Positions 15,859 to 24,606 of a DNA stretch of 32,969 nt are shown one piece after another. Each line of letters opens with the position of its first letter. Position 1 is the first letter of the stretch. The notes beneath the pieces were generated by a model that searched no databases, had not been told where the DNA came from, and saw only the letters and a program-made list of their open reading frames with translations. A program made the translations under genes and the position numbers. The stretch covers positions 126,111 through 159,079 of the forward strand of contig SWDO01000023.1 of NCBI GenBank assembly GCA_005116895.1, given 5' to 3'. The stretch is from Nitrospira sp. (GTDB taxonomy: Bacteria > Nitrospirota > Nitrospiria > Nitrospirales > Nitrospiraceae).

Positions 15859-17553
15859 ATGGAAAAGCGCGTCATCGTGTTCTTGTTTCTCTCTCTTGGG
15901 ATTATCTTCGGGTATGAGTACTTAATCAAAGAGCTTGGCCTACTCCCTGAACCGACTATTTCGGAAGAGGCGGATCCTTCTACAAGCGATACGTCGCCTC
16001 CTTCGAGTATAAGCCCTGAGCCTCCGACTCCAGGCGCTCCCGCGACTACGAACATTGCACCGCAAAAGCCATCCGCTGGGGAGGTTCGCCCCCAAGATCC
16101 ACGTCGAGAATCTTCTGCGCCGGAATTCATTGTGGTTGAGACCGAGCTCTATCGAGCTACATTTACGACCCGTGGGGCCGCACTCACGAGCTGGGAACTC
16201 AAACGCTATCGCAGCAATTCGGATGGAAAGCCCCTCGTACAACTCGTACGACAACGCGGCAAGTTTGCCGAGCCCTTGACGGTCACAGTGGATGACACCG
16301 CTCATTCAAAAGAATTAAGCGAAGGGATCTATAGGGTCGAAAAGGACTTTACGGCATTGGACCAGGGCAACCCCACGGGCCATATAACCTTCTCATACAG
16401 TAATCCAGCAACCGGCGTACGGCTGGAAAAGCAACTGACTTTTCACACCGAGAGCTATGTCGTCGACATCGCGTTGAAATCCAGCGGGCTCGCAGAAGCA
16501 GTAAAACTTGGACTGGGAACGAACTTTGGGGTCGTGGATTGGGGAGAAGGGTTTATCGGTTCTGTCGGAGCCGCCTCGCTTATTGACGACAAGATTGAAC
16601 ACGACATGCCGGAAGCCGAAACTGAGCAGAAGGGTCCTGTGAAATGGGTCGTGCTACAAGATAAGTACTTCATTTCCGCACTTATTCCAAAGACGAGTGC
16701 GTCCGCTTGGCCTAAGAAACAAGGAGACAAACTTGTTTCCACGGCGATACGGTTACCGGTCGATCCCTCCGGAGCACCGCTCGAACTTCAGCTCTTTGCC
16801 GGCCCCAAGGAGTTTGACACGCTCCAGAGTCTGCACATTCGGCTCGAGGATACCATTGATTTTGGCTGGTTCCTTTTCGGGAGCTGGGACACGGTCAGGG
16901 CCGTGGCCAAACCCATCTTTTCCGTGCTGCGTTATATCAATGATTATACGCACAATTATGGACTGACGATCATCCTCCTGACCATTATCATCAAGGTATT
17001 GTTTGTCCCCCTGCAATACAAAAGTTATACGTCGATGAAGAAGATGCAGGGCATCCAGCCGAAGGTCGCTGCAGTCCAGGAAAAATTTAAGGACGATCGC
17101 GAGCGTTTGAATAAGGAACTCATCAAGCTGTATCGAGATCACAAAGTCAATCCCGTGGGTGGCTGTCTCCCTATGGTACTGCAGATGCCGGTATTCGTAT
17201 CGCTGTTCAACATTCTGTATATGACGATCGATTTACGCCAAGCGCCGTTGGGGCTATGGATCACCGATCTGTCGCTTCAGGATCCCTACTACATTCTGCC
17301 GATCATCATGGGAATCAGCATGATGGTGATGCAAAAGATTCAACCGACGACCATGGATCCGACTCAGGCAAAAATGATGTTGATGCTGCCGGTGGCCATG
17401 ACATTCCTGTTCGTCAATTTTCCTGCCGGTCTCGTGTTGTATTGGCTGACCAATAATGTGCTCACCATTGTGCAACAATTCGTGACGGATCATTTGTTCT
17501 TTCGAACTCCCACCACAGCGCTGACGACGGATGAACAAGGTGGCAAGAAATGA
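15859..17553 (+). CDS. yidC: Membrane protein insertase YidC
   Basis: A 564-residue protein of Gram-negative YidC layout. There is one N-terminal membrane helix (VIVFLFLSLGIIFGYEYL), a proline/serine-rich linker (about 35-85), a large periplasmic domain (about 90-340) and the conserved insertase core with about five helices (about 350-545). Landmarks include NYGLTIILLTIIIK, the cytoplasmic hairpin with KMQGIQPK and NPVGGCLPMVLQMPVF. It inserts inner-membrane proteins with or without SecYEG. The long periplasmic domain supports a diderm host. It lies in the rpmH-rnpA-yidD-yidC block. Confidence 0.97.
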   Translation: MEKRVIVFLFLSLGIIFGYEYLIKELGLLPEPTISEEADPSTSDTSPPSSISPEPPTPGAPATTNIAPQKPSAGEVRPQDPRRESSAPEFIVVETELYRATFTTRGAALTSWELKRYRSNSDGKPLVQLVRQRGKFAEPLTVTVDDTAHSKELSEGIYRVEKDFTALDQGNPTGHITFSYSNPATGVRLEKQLTFHTESYVVDIALKSSGLAEAVKLGLGTNFGVVDWGEGFIGSVGAASLIDDKIEHDMPEAETEQKGPVKWVVLQDKYFISALIPKTSASAWPKKQGDKLVSTAIRLPVDPSGAPLELQLFAGPKEFDTLQSLHIRLEDTIDFGWFLFGSWDTVRAVAKPIFSVLRYINDYTHNYGLTIILLTIIIKVLFVPLQYKSYTSMKKMQGIQPKVAAVQEKFKDDRERLNKELIKLYRDHKVNPVGGCLPMVLQMPVFVSLFNILYMTIDLRQAPLGLWITDLSLQDPYYILPIIMGISMMVMQKIQPTTMDPTQAKMMLMLPVAMTFLFVNFPAGLVLYWLTNNVLTIVQQFVTDHLFFRTPTTALTTDEQGGKK

Positions 17554-17604
17554 TGCTCGGTCGGTTTCGTTCGATGTGACTGATCCTCGCGAACGAGTGT
17601 GAAC

Positions 17605-19056
17605 ATGCCAGCCGTTGGAACGCCCGAGGATACGATTTGTGCAATTGCCACTCCTGTTGGTGAGGGGGGTATCGGTATTGTTCGGATAAGCGGGCCACAT
17701 GCTGTTGGCATCACAAGCCACGTGGTTCGGCTTCGCTCCAAGAAATCGTTTCATACTCTCGCTTCTCACACCCTATACCTGGCCGATATTCTCTTTCCGC
17801 CTACTCCTTCAAGCAGTAGCCATTCAGGATCCACGGCAAGTCAGTTGACCGAGCAGATCATCGACGAAGGCCTGGTGGTCTATATGAAGGCCCCTCGATC
17901 GTTTACCGCAGAGGACGTGGTGGAGATCCACTGCCACGGAAATGGGCTCGTCCTACAACAAGTCTGTCAGGCTTGCATCATTGCCGGAGCTCGCCTCGCA
18001 CAAGCAGGGGAATTTACCAAACGAGCCTTCTTGAACGGTCGCCTGGATTTGTCTCAGGCTGAGGCTGTGTTGGATACCATCAGGGCTAAATCCGAACTGA
18101 GCCTCAAATTGGCACAACGCCAACTCCGCGGCGAACTCGCGCAACAGGTCCATCGTTTGCGTACTGAACTCGTCAGGCTGTTGGCTCACTTAGAAGCAGG
18201 AATCGACTTCGCAGAAGAAGATATTACGTTCGTCCGTCGCGAGGAGATGATCGGCTCTCTCCAGGAGACACTGGATCACGTTCGGCGGATGTTGGAGACT
18301 GCCGAGACGGGGCGGGTCCTGCGCGAGGGAGTCCGCGTGGTGATCGCCGGGGAACCCAATGTCGGTAAGTCGAGTTTGCTGAATCGTTTACTCCGGGAGA
18401 ATCGAGCGATTGTGACCGATATCCCCGGCACGACTCGCGACATTATCGAAGAGTCGATCATCTGGCTCGGTCTGCGAATCACGTTGGTCGACACCGCTGG
18501 GCTGCGTGATACCACCGACCTTGTTGAACAGGAAGGCATCCGTCGTTCCATCGAAGCTCAAGGCCAGGCGGATATCGTCTTGTATGTCCTGGATGCTGCC
18601 CAACTGACACAGATGGATCTGAGCAGCCTCCGTTTCCCCACCCTCCATCCTGAACATTTCCTTGTCATCAATAAACTTGATCTTTGTGACCCGGCATTAG
18701 TAGAACGGCTGACCAACGCACTGCGCACTCGTACACCGTGCAAGGTTCTTCCTATTTCCTCTCAAACGGGCGAGGGACTTGAAGACTTGAAGTTCGCTAT
18801 TCAATCACAATTTGTGAAGCCGTCCTTTGAACCTCGCGATGGTGTCGTTGTCACTCACGTTCGGCATCGTGCGGCGCTTGAGCGTGCAGAGACCTCACTC
18901 AATGACGCACTGGCCTCGGTCCAACAAGGCATAGAGCCAGAATGTGTTGCGGTCGATCTCCGTGGTGCCGCTGATGCGCTGGGCGAAATTGTTGGAACCA
19001 TTACGTCTGACGAAGTGTTGGATGAGATTTTTTCCGAGTTTTGTATCGGCAAGTAG
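17605..19056 (+). CDS. mnmE: tRNA modification GTPase MnmE
   Basis: With the ATG at 17605 the protein has 483 residues; a GTG at 17599 would add two. It has the N-terminal folate-binding domain ([14 protein letters not shown]), a helical domain and an inserted G domain with [18 protein letters not shown] and NKLD. It ends in FCIGK, whose cysteine is catalytic. With MnmG it installs the carboxymethylaminomethyl or aminomethyl group on C5 of wobble uridine. It is about 30 residues longer than usual because of a serine-rich insert ([15 protein letters not shown]) in the N-terminal domain. mnmG follows at once. Confidence 0.96.
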   Translation: MPAVGTPEDTICAIATPVGEGGIGIVRISGPHAVGITSHVVRLRSKKSFHTLASHTLYLADILFPPTPSSSSHSGSTASQLTEQIIDEGLVVYMKAPRSFTAEDVVEIHCHGNGLVLQQVCQACIIAGARLAQAGEFTKRAFLNGRLDLSQAEAVLDTIRAKSELSLKLAQRQLRGELAQQVHRLRTELVRLLAHLEAGIDFAEEDITFVRREEMIGSLQETLDHVRRMLETAETGRVLREGVRVVIAGEPNVGKSSLLNRLLRENRAIVTDIPGTTRDIIEESIIWLGLRITLVDTAGLRDTTDLVEQEGIRRSIEAQGQADIVLYVLDAAQLTQMDLSSLRFPTLHPEHFLVINKLDLCDPALVERLTNALRTRTPCKVLPISSQTGEGLEDLKFAIQSQFVKPSFEPRDGVVVTHVRHRAALERAETSLNDALASVQQGIEPECVAVDLRGAADALGEIVGTITSDEVLDEIFSEFCIGK

Positions 19057-19064
19057 AGGGACCG

Positions 19065-20957
19065 GTGGCCATCGCATTTGACGTCATCGTTGTGGGAGGC
19101 GGTCATGCCGGGTGCGAAGCCGCTCTCGCTGCGGCACGCATGGGTGCGAACACCTTACTGCTAACGATGGAACTGAGCCGAATCGCGCAGATGTCGTGCA
19201 ATCCTGCAATCGGTGGGATCGCTAAGGGACACCTCGTGAAAGAAATCGATGCGATCGGCGGTGAGATGGGGCGAAACACGGATCGCGCCGGGATTCAATT
19301 TCGATTCATCAACACAAGTAAAGGACCCGCAGTGCGGGCATTGCGCGCCCAATGCGACAAATCGTTATATCGTATGGCGATGCAGGAAACGATGGCTTCG
19401 CAAGAGCATCTGACGCTTGCGGAAGGAGTCGTGGACCGACTGCTCGTGGCCGGGGGTACGGTCACCGGGATTGTCACAGGCTCAGGCGAAAGGATCGATG
19501 CCAAGGCCGTCATACTGACATCAGGCACTTTCCTTAAGGGTCTTATCCATATCGGCCTTAACCATTTCCCCGCTGGTCGCGCCGGCGAAGCTTCAGCTGA
19601 ACACCTTTCCGATTGCATGCGGGATCTTGGATTTGAAGTCGGCCGGCTCAAGACAGGGACCCCACCCAGATTGGACAAGGCGACGATTGATTTCTCCGTG
19701 ATGATTCCGCAGCCAGGTGATTCCCCTCCCCCTCCTTTCTCCTATCGGACTCAACACATCACGACCAGACAAGTTCTCTGCCATTTGACCTATACCAACC
19801 GAGAGACACACGACATCATTCAAAAGAATCTCGATCGCTCCCCCCTGTATAGCGGTGTCATCGAATCAACCGGGCCTCGGTACTGTCCCTCCATCGAGGA
19901 TAAGGTCGTGCGTTTTTCTGAGAAAGAACGTCATCAGATCTTTGTTGAACCAGAAGGCCTAGACTCGATCGAATTTTACCCGAACGGCATTTCAACCAGC
20001 CTGCCGGTTGATGTTCAGAGCGCTATGCTGAAGACAATCCCTGGATTAGAACAGGCCAACATTCTCAAACCTGGCTATGCGATTGAGTACGATTATTTCC
20101 CCCCTCGCCAACTCTACCGAACACTCGAAACAAAACAGGTCGCTGGCCTTTATCATGCTGGACAAATCAATGGGACTTCCGGGTATGAAGAAGCAGCAGC
20201 GCAGGGCTTGGTTGCCGGTATCAATGCCGTTCTGAAGCTGAGAGAGAAGCCTCCTCTCATCCTGGACCGGTCCCAAGCCTATATTGGCGTACTCATCGAT
20301 GATCTCATTACGAAAGATGCTTACGAACCGTATCGGATGTTCACCTCTCGAGCTGAGTATCGATTGCTTCTCCGCCACAGCAATGCTGACCTTCGACTCA
20401 TGCCAGTTGGATACGACGTCGGTCTGATTCCAGATAGCGCATACGAAAGGTTCTTGCGGAAGAGACGTTTGATTGAAATGGAGATTGAGCATCTGAATAC
20501 AGCCAGACCGTCATTCACCGAAGAGATCCGTTTGCAGACCAAAGGCACGTATCTCGAAAATGCCTCGTCTGCCATGACCATGGCACAGCTTCTTCGCCGG
20601 CAGGAAGCAAGTTATCAAGAACTCTTAGAAGCTTTTGGAATGCCAGTCATTCCAGAGATCGAAATTGGCGAAGAAGTTGAGCTCCAGATCAAGTACGAAG
20701 GCTATGTGCGTCGGCAGATCCAGCAAGTAGAAAAATTCAAAAAACTTGAGCAGAAATTGATTCCTTACGCGTTTGATTACAGTTCCATTTCAGGATTTTC
20801 GAGCGAAGTTCGAGAGAAGTTCACTAGAGTAAGACCCGAGACGGTAGGCCAGGCATCGAGAATATCTGGGGTGACTCCAGCTGCCATATCCTTACTTCTA
20901 GTTGCGATAGAAAAAAGGCGGCGTCAATTCCCTCCTCTACAGCAAGTAATTTCCTGA
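19065..20957 (+). CDS. mnmG: tRNA uridine-5-carboxymethylaminomethyl modification enzyme MnmG (GidA)
   Basis: A FAD-dependent partner of MnmE with the dinucleotide-binding start [18 protein letters not shown], then [20 protein letters not shown] and the GTPPRLDK and [13 protein letters not shown] motifs. I place the start at the GTG at 19065, preceded by AGAGGG, eight bases after the mnmE stop. A TTG at 19041 inside mnmE has no ribosome site and adds residues with no homology. The 630-residue length is normal. The pair makes the C5 modification of U34 in several tRNAs. The first parS site lies 50 bases downstream. Confidence 0.97.
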   Translation: MAIAFDVIVVGGGHAGCEAALAAARMGANTLLLTMELSRIAQMSCNPAIGGIAKGHLVKEIDAIGGEMGRNTDRAGIQFRFINTSKGPAVRALRAQCDKSLYRMAMQETMASQEHLTLAEGVVDRLLVAGGTVTGIVTGSGERIDAKAVILTSGTFLKGLIHIGLNHFPAGRAGEASAEHLSDCMRDLGFEVGRLKTGTPPRLDKATIDFSVMIPQPGDSPPPPFSYRTQHITTRQVLCHLTYTNRETHDIIQKNLDRSPLYSGVIESTGPRYCPSIEDKVVRFSEKERHQIFVEPEGLDSIEFYPNGISTSLPVDVQSAMLKTIPGLEQANILKPGYAIEYDYFPPRQLYRTLETKQVAGLYHAGQINGTSGYEEAAAQGLVAGINAVLKLREKPPLILDRSQAYIGVLIDDLITKDAYEPYRMFTSRAEYRLLLRHSNADLRLMPVGYDVGLIPDSAYERFLRKRRLIEMEIEHLNTARPSFTEEIRLQTKGTYLENASSAMTMAQLLRRQEASYQELLEAFGMPVIPEIEIGEEVELQIKYEGYVRRQIQQVEKFKKLEQKLIPYAFDYSSISGFSSEVREKFTRVRPETVGQASRISGVTPAAISLLLVAIEKRRRQFPPLQQVIS

Positions 20958-21007
20958 GATTCCATCAAACCAACCTTTCCTATTGACCTCGCTCCAGCAT
21001 CAGCGTA

Positions 21008-21027
21008 ATTGTTCCACGTGGAACAAT
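21008..21027. promoter_or_regulatory. parS centromere-like site 1, overlapping the start of rsmG
   Basis: A perfect 20-base palindrome whose core is GTTCCACGTGGAAC (21011-21024), the chromosomal parS consensus recognised by ParB. It lies between mnmG and rsmG, about 1.5 kb before the ParB gene. The GTG of its CACGTG centre (21018) is the likely rsmG start codon. A weak promoter-like TTGACC (20983-20988) with a poor TAATTG (21006-21011) would place the -10 box in the palindrome. Confidence 0.9.
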
Positions 21028-21668
21028 CGAGTTCGCCTTCAATACTACTGCAAGAAAGTTCGGCTGAAATTGGCGTTCCACTCAGTACTGAACAGGTACA
21101 ACAGTTTATGGTGTATCTCGAGCAGCTTCAGATCTGGAATCAATCATTCAATCTCACAAGCATCACGTTAAATGATGAGATTATCATCAAGCACTTTGTG
21201 GACTCTCTTGCCGCGCTCAGAGCTGAAGATGTTCAGGTCGGGGCCAGACTTCTTGACGTCGGTACCGGAGCTGGATTTCCAGGACTTCCTTTAAAAATCG
21301 CTAGATTAGATACTCATATAACTCTCGTTGAGCCGGTAGCAAAGAAGGTCTCCTTCCTTCGGTTCATCATCGGCCTTCTTCGACTTGACAATGTTGACAT
21401 ATTCGACGGTACTTTAGAGAGATTTTTGAACGAACGCATGCCATATGGATCGTTTGATTACTTGGCTACTCGTGCCTTGAAACATGATTTAATTTTAAAA
21501 GATGGCCAAAAACTCCTTCGACAAGGAGGGAAAGCCATTCTGTTCTCATCACAACCAATTCCCCTATCTGATCTTTCTTCCAACTGGTCATTATCGCGTG
21601 AACACACATTTCAACTTCAGAAAGGATATGGGCAGAGAGTTATTTCAATTGTTACACCTTCGGTTTAA
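21018..21668 (+). CDS. rsmG: 16S rRNA (guanine-N7)-methyltransferase RsmG (GidB)
   Basis: The protein has the RsmG N-terminal segment (YLEQLQIWNQSFNLTSI) followed by the SAM-binding loop LLDVGTGAGFPGLPLKIA. It methylates N7 of a guanosine in the 530 loop of 16S rRNA; loss in other bacteria gives low-level streptomycin resistance. Family length requires about 25-30 residues before YLEQL, so translation must begin at the TTG 21009 or GTG 21018, both inside parS. An ATG at 21108 would remove the first helix. No Shine-Dalgarno site precedes either codon. The product has about 216 residues. ParB binding could therefore influence its expression; this is inference. Confidence 0.93.
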   Translation: MEQSSSPSILLQESSAEIGVPLSTEQVQQFMVYLEQLQIWNQSFNLTSITLNDEIIIKHFVDSLAALRAEDVQVGARLLDVGTGAGFPGLPLKIARLDTHITLVEPVAKKVSFLRFIIGLLRLDNVDIFDGTLERFLNERMPYGSFDYLATRALKHDLILKDGQKLLRQGGKAILFSSQPIPLSDLSSNWSLSREHTFQLQKGYGQRVISIVTPSV

Positions 21669-21684
21669 TGAAACACACGCTTGG

Positions 21685-21700
21685 TGTTCCACGTGGAACA
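21685..21700. promoter_or_regulatory. parS centromere-like site 2, upstream of parA
   Basis: A perfect 16-base palindrome with the same GTTCCACGTGGAAC core as site 1 (core 21686-21699). It lies between the rsmG stop and the parA ribosome site (AGGAG at 21711-21715), 677 bases from site 1. The two sites bracket rsmG and can nucleate ParB spreading over parAB. Confidence 0.9.
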
Positions 21701-21722
21701 ATTCTGTTGTAGGAGCTCCTCA

Positions 21723-22499
21723 ATGGGAAAGGTCGTTGCGGTTGCGAATCAAAAAGGCGGAGTTGGTAAGACTACTACGGCGATAAATCTCTCATCCGCA
21801 ATTGCCCTAGAAGGAAAATCAGTTCTGCTCATCGATATGGACCCTCAAGGAAATGCCACGAGTGGTCTCGGCATTGACCACGGATCCTTAAAGAACACGA
21901 CGTACAGTTGTCTTGCTAAAATCAGCACAATTCAAGAATCTTCAATAGCAACATCGGTTCCAGGACTCTCACTCCTGCCGGCCAATTCAGATCTTGCAGG
22001 AGCTGAGATTGAGCTAGTCAATATTGAAAGCCGCGAAAGTCATCTCAAGTCCATCATGAGTGAGATCAGAGAGACCTATGACTTTATTTTTCTAGATTGC
22101 CCTCCAGCCCTTGGAATTCTCACCATTAATGCTCTTACCGCTGCGGATTCGGTTCTCATACCGGTCCAATGTGAATATTATGCGATGGAAGGTCTAAGCA
22201 GACTCATCAGGAGCATCGATCTTGTTCGTCAATCATTTAACTCAAGCCTAGACCTAGAGGGTATCGTCCTGACGATGTTTGACTCGCGTAACAGCTTAGC
22301 CAGACAGGTAGCCGAACAAGTGCGCGCTCACTTCATTGACAAGGTGTATCACGCGGTCATCCCGCGCAACGTTTCCCTCGCAGAAGCTCCGAGTTACGGC
22401 CGACCGGGAATTCTGTACAACGTCGCATCAGCCGGCTCGCAGTCTTACGTACATTTAGCTAAGGAGTTTATTGCTCATGGAGAAAAAAGCCCTCGGTAA
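21723..22499 (+). CDS. parA: Chromosome partitioning ATPase ParA (Soj)
   Basis: This 258-residue ATPase has the deviant Walker A box KGGVGKTTTAIN (Lys11 and Lys16), DMDPQGNATSGLG and the DCPP Walker B region. It binds DNA non-specifically as an ATP dimer and, with ParB on parS, moves newly replicated origins apart. The ATG at 21723 has AGGAG seven bases upstream. A frame extension into parS from 21681 is not needed. It lacks the N-terminal helix-turn-helix of plasmid type Ia ParA proteins, so it is the chromosomal type. parB overlaps its 3' end. Confidence 0.96.
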   Translation: MGKVVAVANQKGGVGKTTTAINLSSAIALEGKSVLLIDMDPQGNATSGLGIDHGSLKNTTYSCLAKISTIQESSIATSVPGLSLLPANSDLAGAEIELVNIESRESHLKSIMSEIRETYDFIFLDCPPALGILTINALTAADSVLIPVQCEYYAMEGLSRLIRSIDLVRQSFNSSLDLEGIVLTMFDSRNSLARQVAEQVRAHFIDKVYHAVIPRNVSLAEAPSYGRPGILYNVASAGSQSYVHLAKEFIAHGEKSPR

Positions 22500-23325
22500 A
22501 GGCCTTGGTGCCCTCCTCCCATCCCCCAAGTTGAGTCCACCTACGGAGCCGACTGATGTCCAGAGGGTACGGATCGAGACGATTGTTCCCAATCGCTATC
22601 AACCACGGCACACTTTCCCTCAGGACGAACTGACTGAACTTGCCACGTCCATCAAGGAGAGCGGGGTGCTTCAGCCGATTATGGTCCGCCGCAAAGGGGA
22701 CGGCATCTATGAACTGATCTCCGGAGAGCGCCGATGGCGTGCATCAAAAGAAGCTGGCCTAGAGACCATTCCCGTCGTCATTCGTAATTGCAGCGATCAG
22801 GAGTCACTCTTGCTGGCATTAGTTGAGAATCTCCAACGGGAAGACTTGAATCCCATGGAGACGGCACGCGCCTATTCACGTATGATGAATGAATTCGGTC
22901 TAACGCAAGACGCAATTGCCACGAAGGTCGGTCGTGATCGTTCTTCCGTGGCGAACTTCGTTCGGCTAATCCATCTTCATCCTGAGCTTCAGGAACTCGT
23001 CCAAGAAGGCACCCTCACAGCAGGTCACGCGAAAGCCCTCCTCGGCCTTTCATCCCCCGAAGACCAGTTGAGGATTGGCAAAATAGTGGCGTCTGGAGCT
23101 CTGTCTGTCAGGGAAACAGAAAAACTCGTGGAATCTTCCCTTGCAGGAAAGAAGCGGCAGCACAAAGAACCTCACAGTTCCCCATGGTCAGACCTCGAAG
23201 CCAGGTTACAGAAACGGTTAGGCACAAAGGTGACCATTCGCCCTCACAATCAAGGAGGGAAGATCGTTATTCACTATTTTTCTCCTGCTGAACTTGATGG
23301 CGTTGTGGAGACCCTGCTCAGTTAA
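22477..23325 (+). CDS. parB: Chromosome partitioning protein ParB (Spo0J), CTPase clamp
   Basis: A 282-residue protein with the typical opening KALGKGLGALLP, the CTP-binding GERRWRA box (83-89), a helix-turn-helix (LTQDAIATKVGRDRSSVANF, about 143-162) that reads parS, and a C-terminal dimerisation domain. It loads on parS, closes as a CTP-dependent clamp and slides along DNA. I prefer the ATG at 22477; AAGGAG is ten bases upstream. A TTG at 22471 is possible. It overlaps parA by 23 bases, indicating coupled translation. Two matching parS sites lie just upstream. Confidence 0.96.
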   Translation: MEKKALGKGLGALLPSPKLSPPTEPTDVQRVRIETIVPNRYQPRHTFPQDELTELATSIKESGVLQPIMVRRKGDGIYELISGERRWRASKEAGLETIPVVIRNCSDQESLLLALVENLQREDLNPMETARAYSRMMNEFGLTQDAIATKVGRDRSSVANFVRLIHLHPELQELVQEGTLTAGHAKALLGLSSPEDQLRIGKIVASGALSVRETEKLVESSLAGKKRQHKEPHSSPWSDLEARLQKRLGTKVTIRPHNQGGKIVIHYFSPAELDGVVETLLS

Positions 23326-23401
23326 CTTTCATCGTGCCTTAGTGCCCCTGACGCGCCCCCAAAACGCCTCTCATTGGCGCTTACGTCCAGATGGTCGCTA
23401 A

Positions 23402-23426
23402 ATATCTCGGTGGAACCGACCGATAT
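23402..23426. repeat. Imperfect hairpin between parB and the first bactofilin gene
   Basis: ATATC-TCGGT pairs with ACCGA-GATAT around a GGA loop, interrupted only by a bulged CC on the right arm. No T-run follows, so it is not a typical intrinsic terminator. It may be an RNA processing or regulatory element or chance. Confidence 0.3.
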
Positions 23427-23497
23427 ATCCATTAACGATAAGGATTCCGCCCTTCAGCCGGATTTCCCTAGCCCAAATCGTGAGAGGAGGCGAGCGT

Positions 23498-23992
23498 ATG
23501 TGGAAGGACAAACAAGATAGTAGGCGTTCTGATGAGGTTGATATTGAAGGCAATGGATCGAGCCTTGAACCTATGCGCCACGAACCGGGGCAAGACGTCA
23601 GCGCGTTCGTCGGAAAAGGCGTCATGTTTAAGGGCACAATCACCTATAACGGAACCGTCCGGATTGATGGGACTCTTGAGGGGGAAATCCATACCGATGG
23701 TATCCTCTTAGTCGGAGAAGAAGCCGTCATCACAGCAAAAGTAACAGCCGGCACGATCGTCTGTAAGGGGAAAATTACAGGGGATATTCATGCCAGAGAC
23801 AAGATGAAGCTGCGAGCACCCGCGATCATCAACGGCGGAGTCACCACACCCATGCTGTCCATGGAAGAAGGGGTCCTCTTCAATGGCACTCTGGAAATGG
23901 AAGAAGCCGCCTCCACATCCCAACGTGACGCCACACATCTCCATGCGGTCGGGACATCCAATGAACCAGCTATCCGGAGGGTTCCTGCCTAG
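23498..23992 (+). CDS. Bactofilin (polymerising cytoskeletal protein), copy 1
   Basis: A 164-residue protein with a disordered charged start (about 40 residues), a right-handed beta-helix core with repeated turns (FVGKGVMFKGTI, GTVRIDGTLEGEIHTDG, GKITGDIHARDKM) and a disordered tail. This is the bactofilin (DUF583) pattern. The ATG at 23498 follows AGGAGG at seven bases, so a GTG at 23480 is not the start. Bactofilins assemble without nucleotide into filaments that localise envelope or chromosome-segregation factors. It lies directly after parB. Confidence 0.93.
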   Translation: MWKDKQDSRRSDEVDIEGNGSSLEPMRHEPGQDVSAFVGKGVMFKGTITYNGTVRIDGTLEGEIHTDGILLVGEEAVITAKVTAGTIVCKGKITGDIHARDKMKLRAPAIINGGVTTPMLSMEEGVLFNGTLEMEEAASTSQRDATHLHAVGTSNEPAIRRVPA

Positions 23993-24123
23993 AGCATGTG
24001 ATACACTAAACGACACACAGAGGGGAGAGGCTCTTTCTCACCGAATACGCCTCCCTCTCTCCTGTCCAATCCCACTGAAGGACAGCACCTCCTCGGATTT
24101 GTCACAAGGAGCAAGAACAACTG

Positions 24124-24570
24124 ATGTGGGCTCTAGGCGACAAAAGCGCTCAGGAAACCAGTGACAGCGACAATTTCACCTTCCTTGGAAAGGGAGTCGA
24201 TTTCAAGGGTATCCTCAACTTTGATGGAACCATTCGAATCGACGGTCGTGTTGAAGGCGAAGTCCACACCACTGGGACTCTCATTATTGGAGAACAGGCG
24301 GTGATCAAAGGCATTCTTTCCGCCGGCACCCTCATGACCAGCGGCAAGGTCAACGGCACGGTCACAGCCACGGCTAAAATTCAAATCCTTAAGCCTGGGG
24401 TGCTCATCGGCGACATTCGTACACCGGGCATTTCGATCGAAGATGGCGCACACTTCCATGGCATGTGTGATATGGGTGCTCATAAATGGGTCGAGGACGG
24501 TCAACCGTCACCCAAAAACGTGCACGATTTCGCGTCCCATCGAGGTAAGACTCGCGTGGTAGACCTCTAG
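24124..24570 (+). CDS. Bactofilin, copy 2
   Basis: A 148-residue relative of the upstream bactofilin: FLGKGVDFKGILNFDGTIRIDG, then VEGEVHTTGTLIIGEQAVIKG and further beta-helix turns, flanked by short disordered ends. The cores of the two copies are similar, so they arose by duplication and may co-polymerise. An AAGGAG site lies 12 bases before the ATG, a little far. Copy 2 has a shorter N-terminal tail than copy 1; that tail is the part often used for membrane or partner binding. mnmA begins 36 bases downstream. Confidence 0.93.
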   Translation: MWALGDKSAQETSDSDNFTFLGKGVDFKGILNFDGTIRIDGRVEGEVHTTGTLIIGEQAVIKGILSAGTLMTSGKVNGTVTATAKIQILKPGVLIGDIRTPGISIEDGAHFHGMCDMGAHKWVEDGQPSPKNVHDFASHRGKTRVVDL

Positions 24571-24606
24571 CCCTTTACCGACTCCTCCCGGTACAATGCT
24601 GGTCCA

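Noticed and set aside
19041..19064. TTG start for mnmG inside mnmE
   Set aside because: The GTG at 19065 has an AGAGGG ribosome site and fits the family start; the TTG adds unmatched residues.
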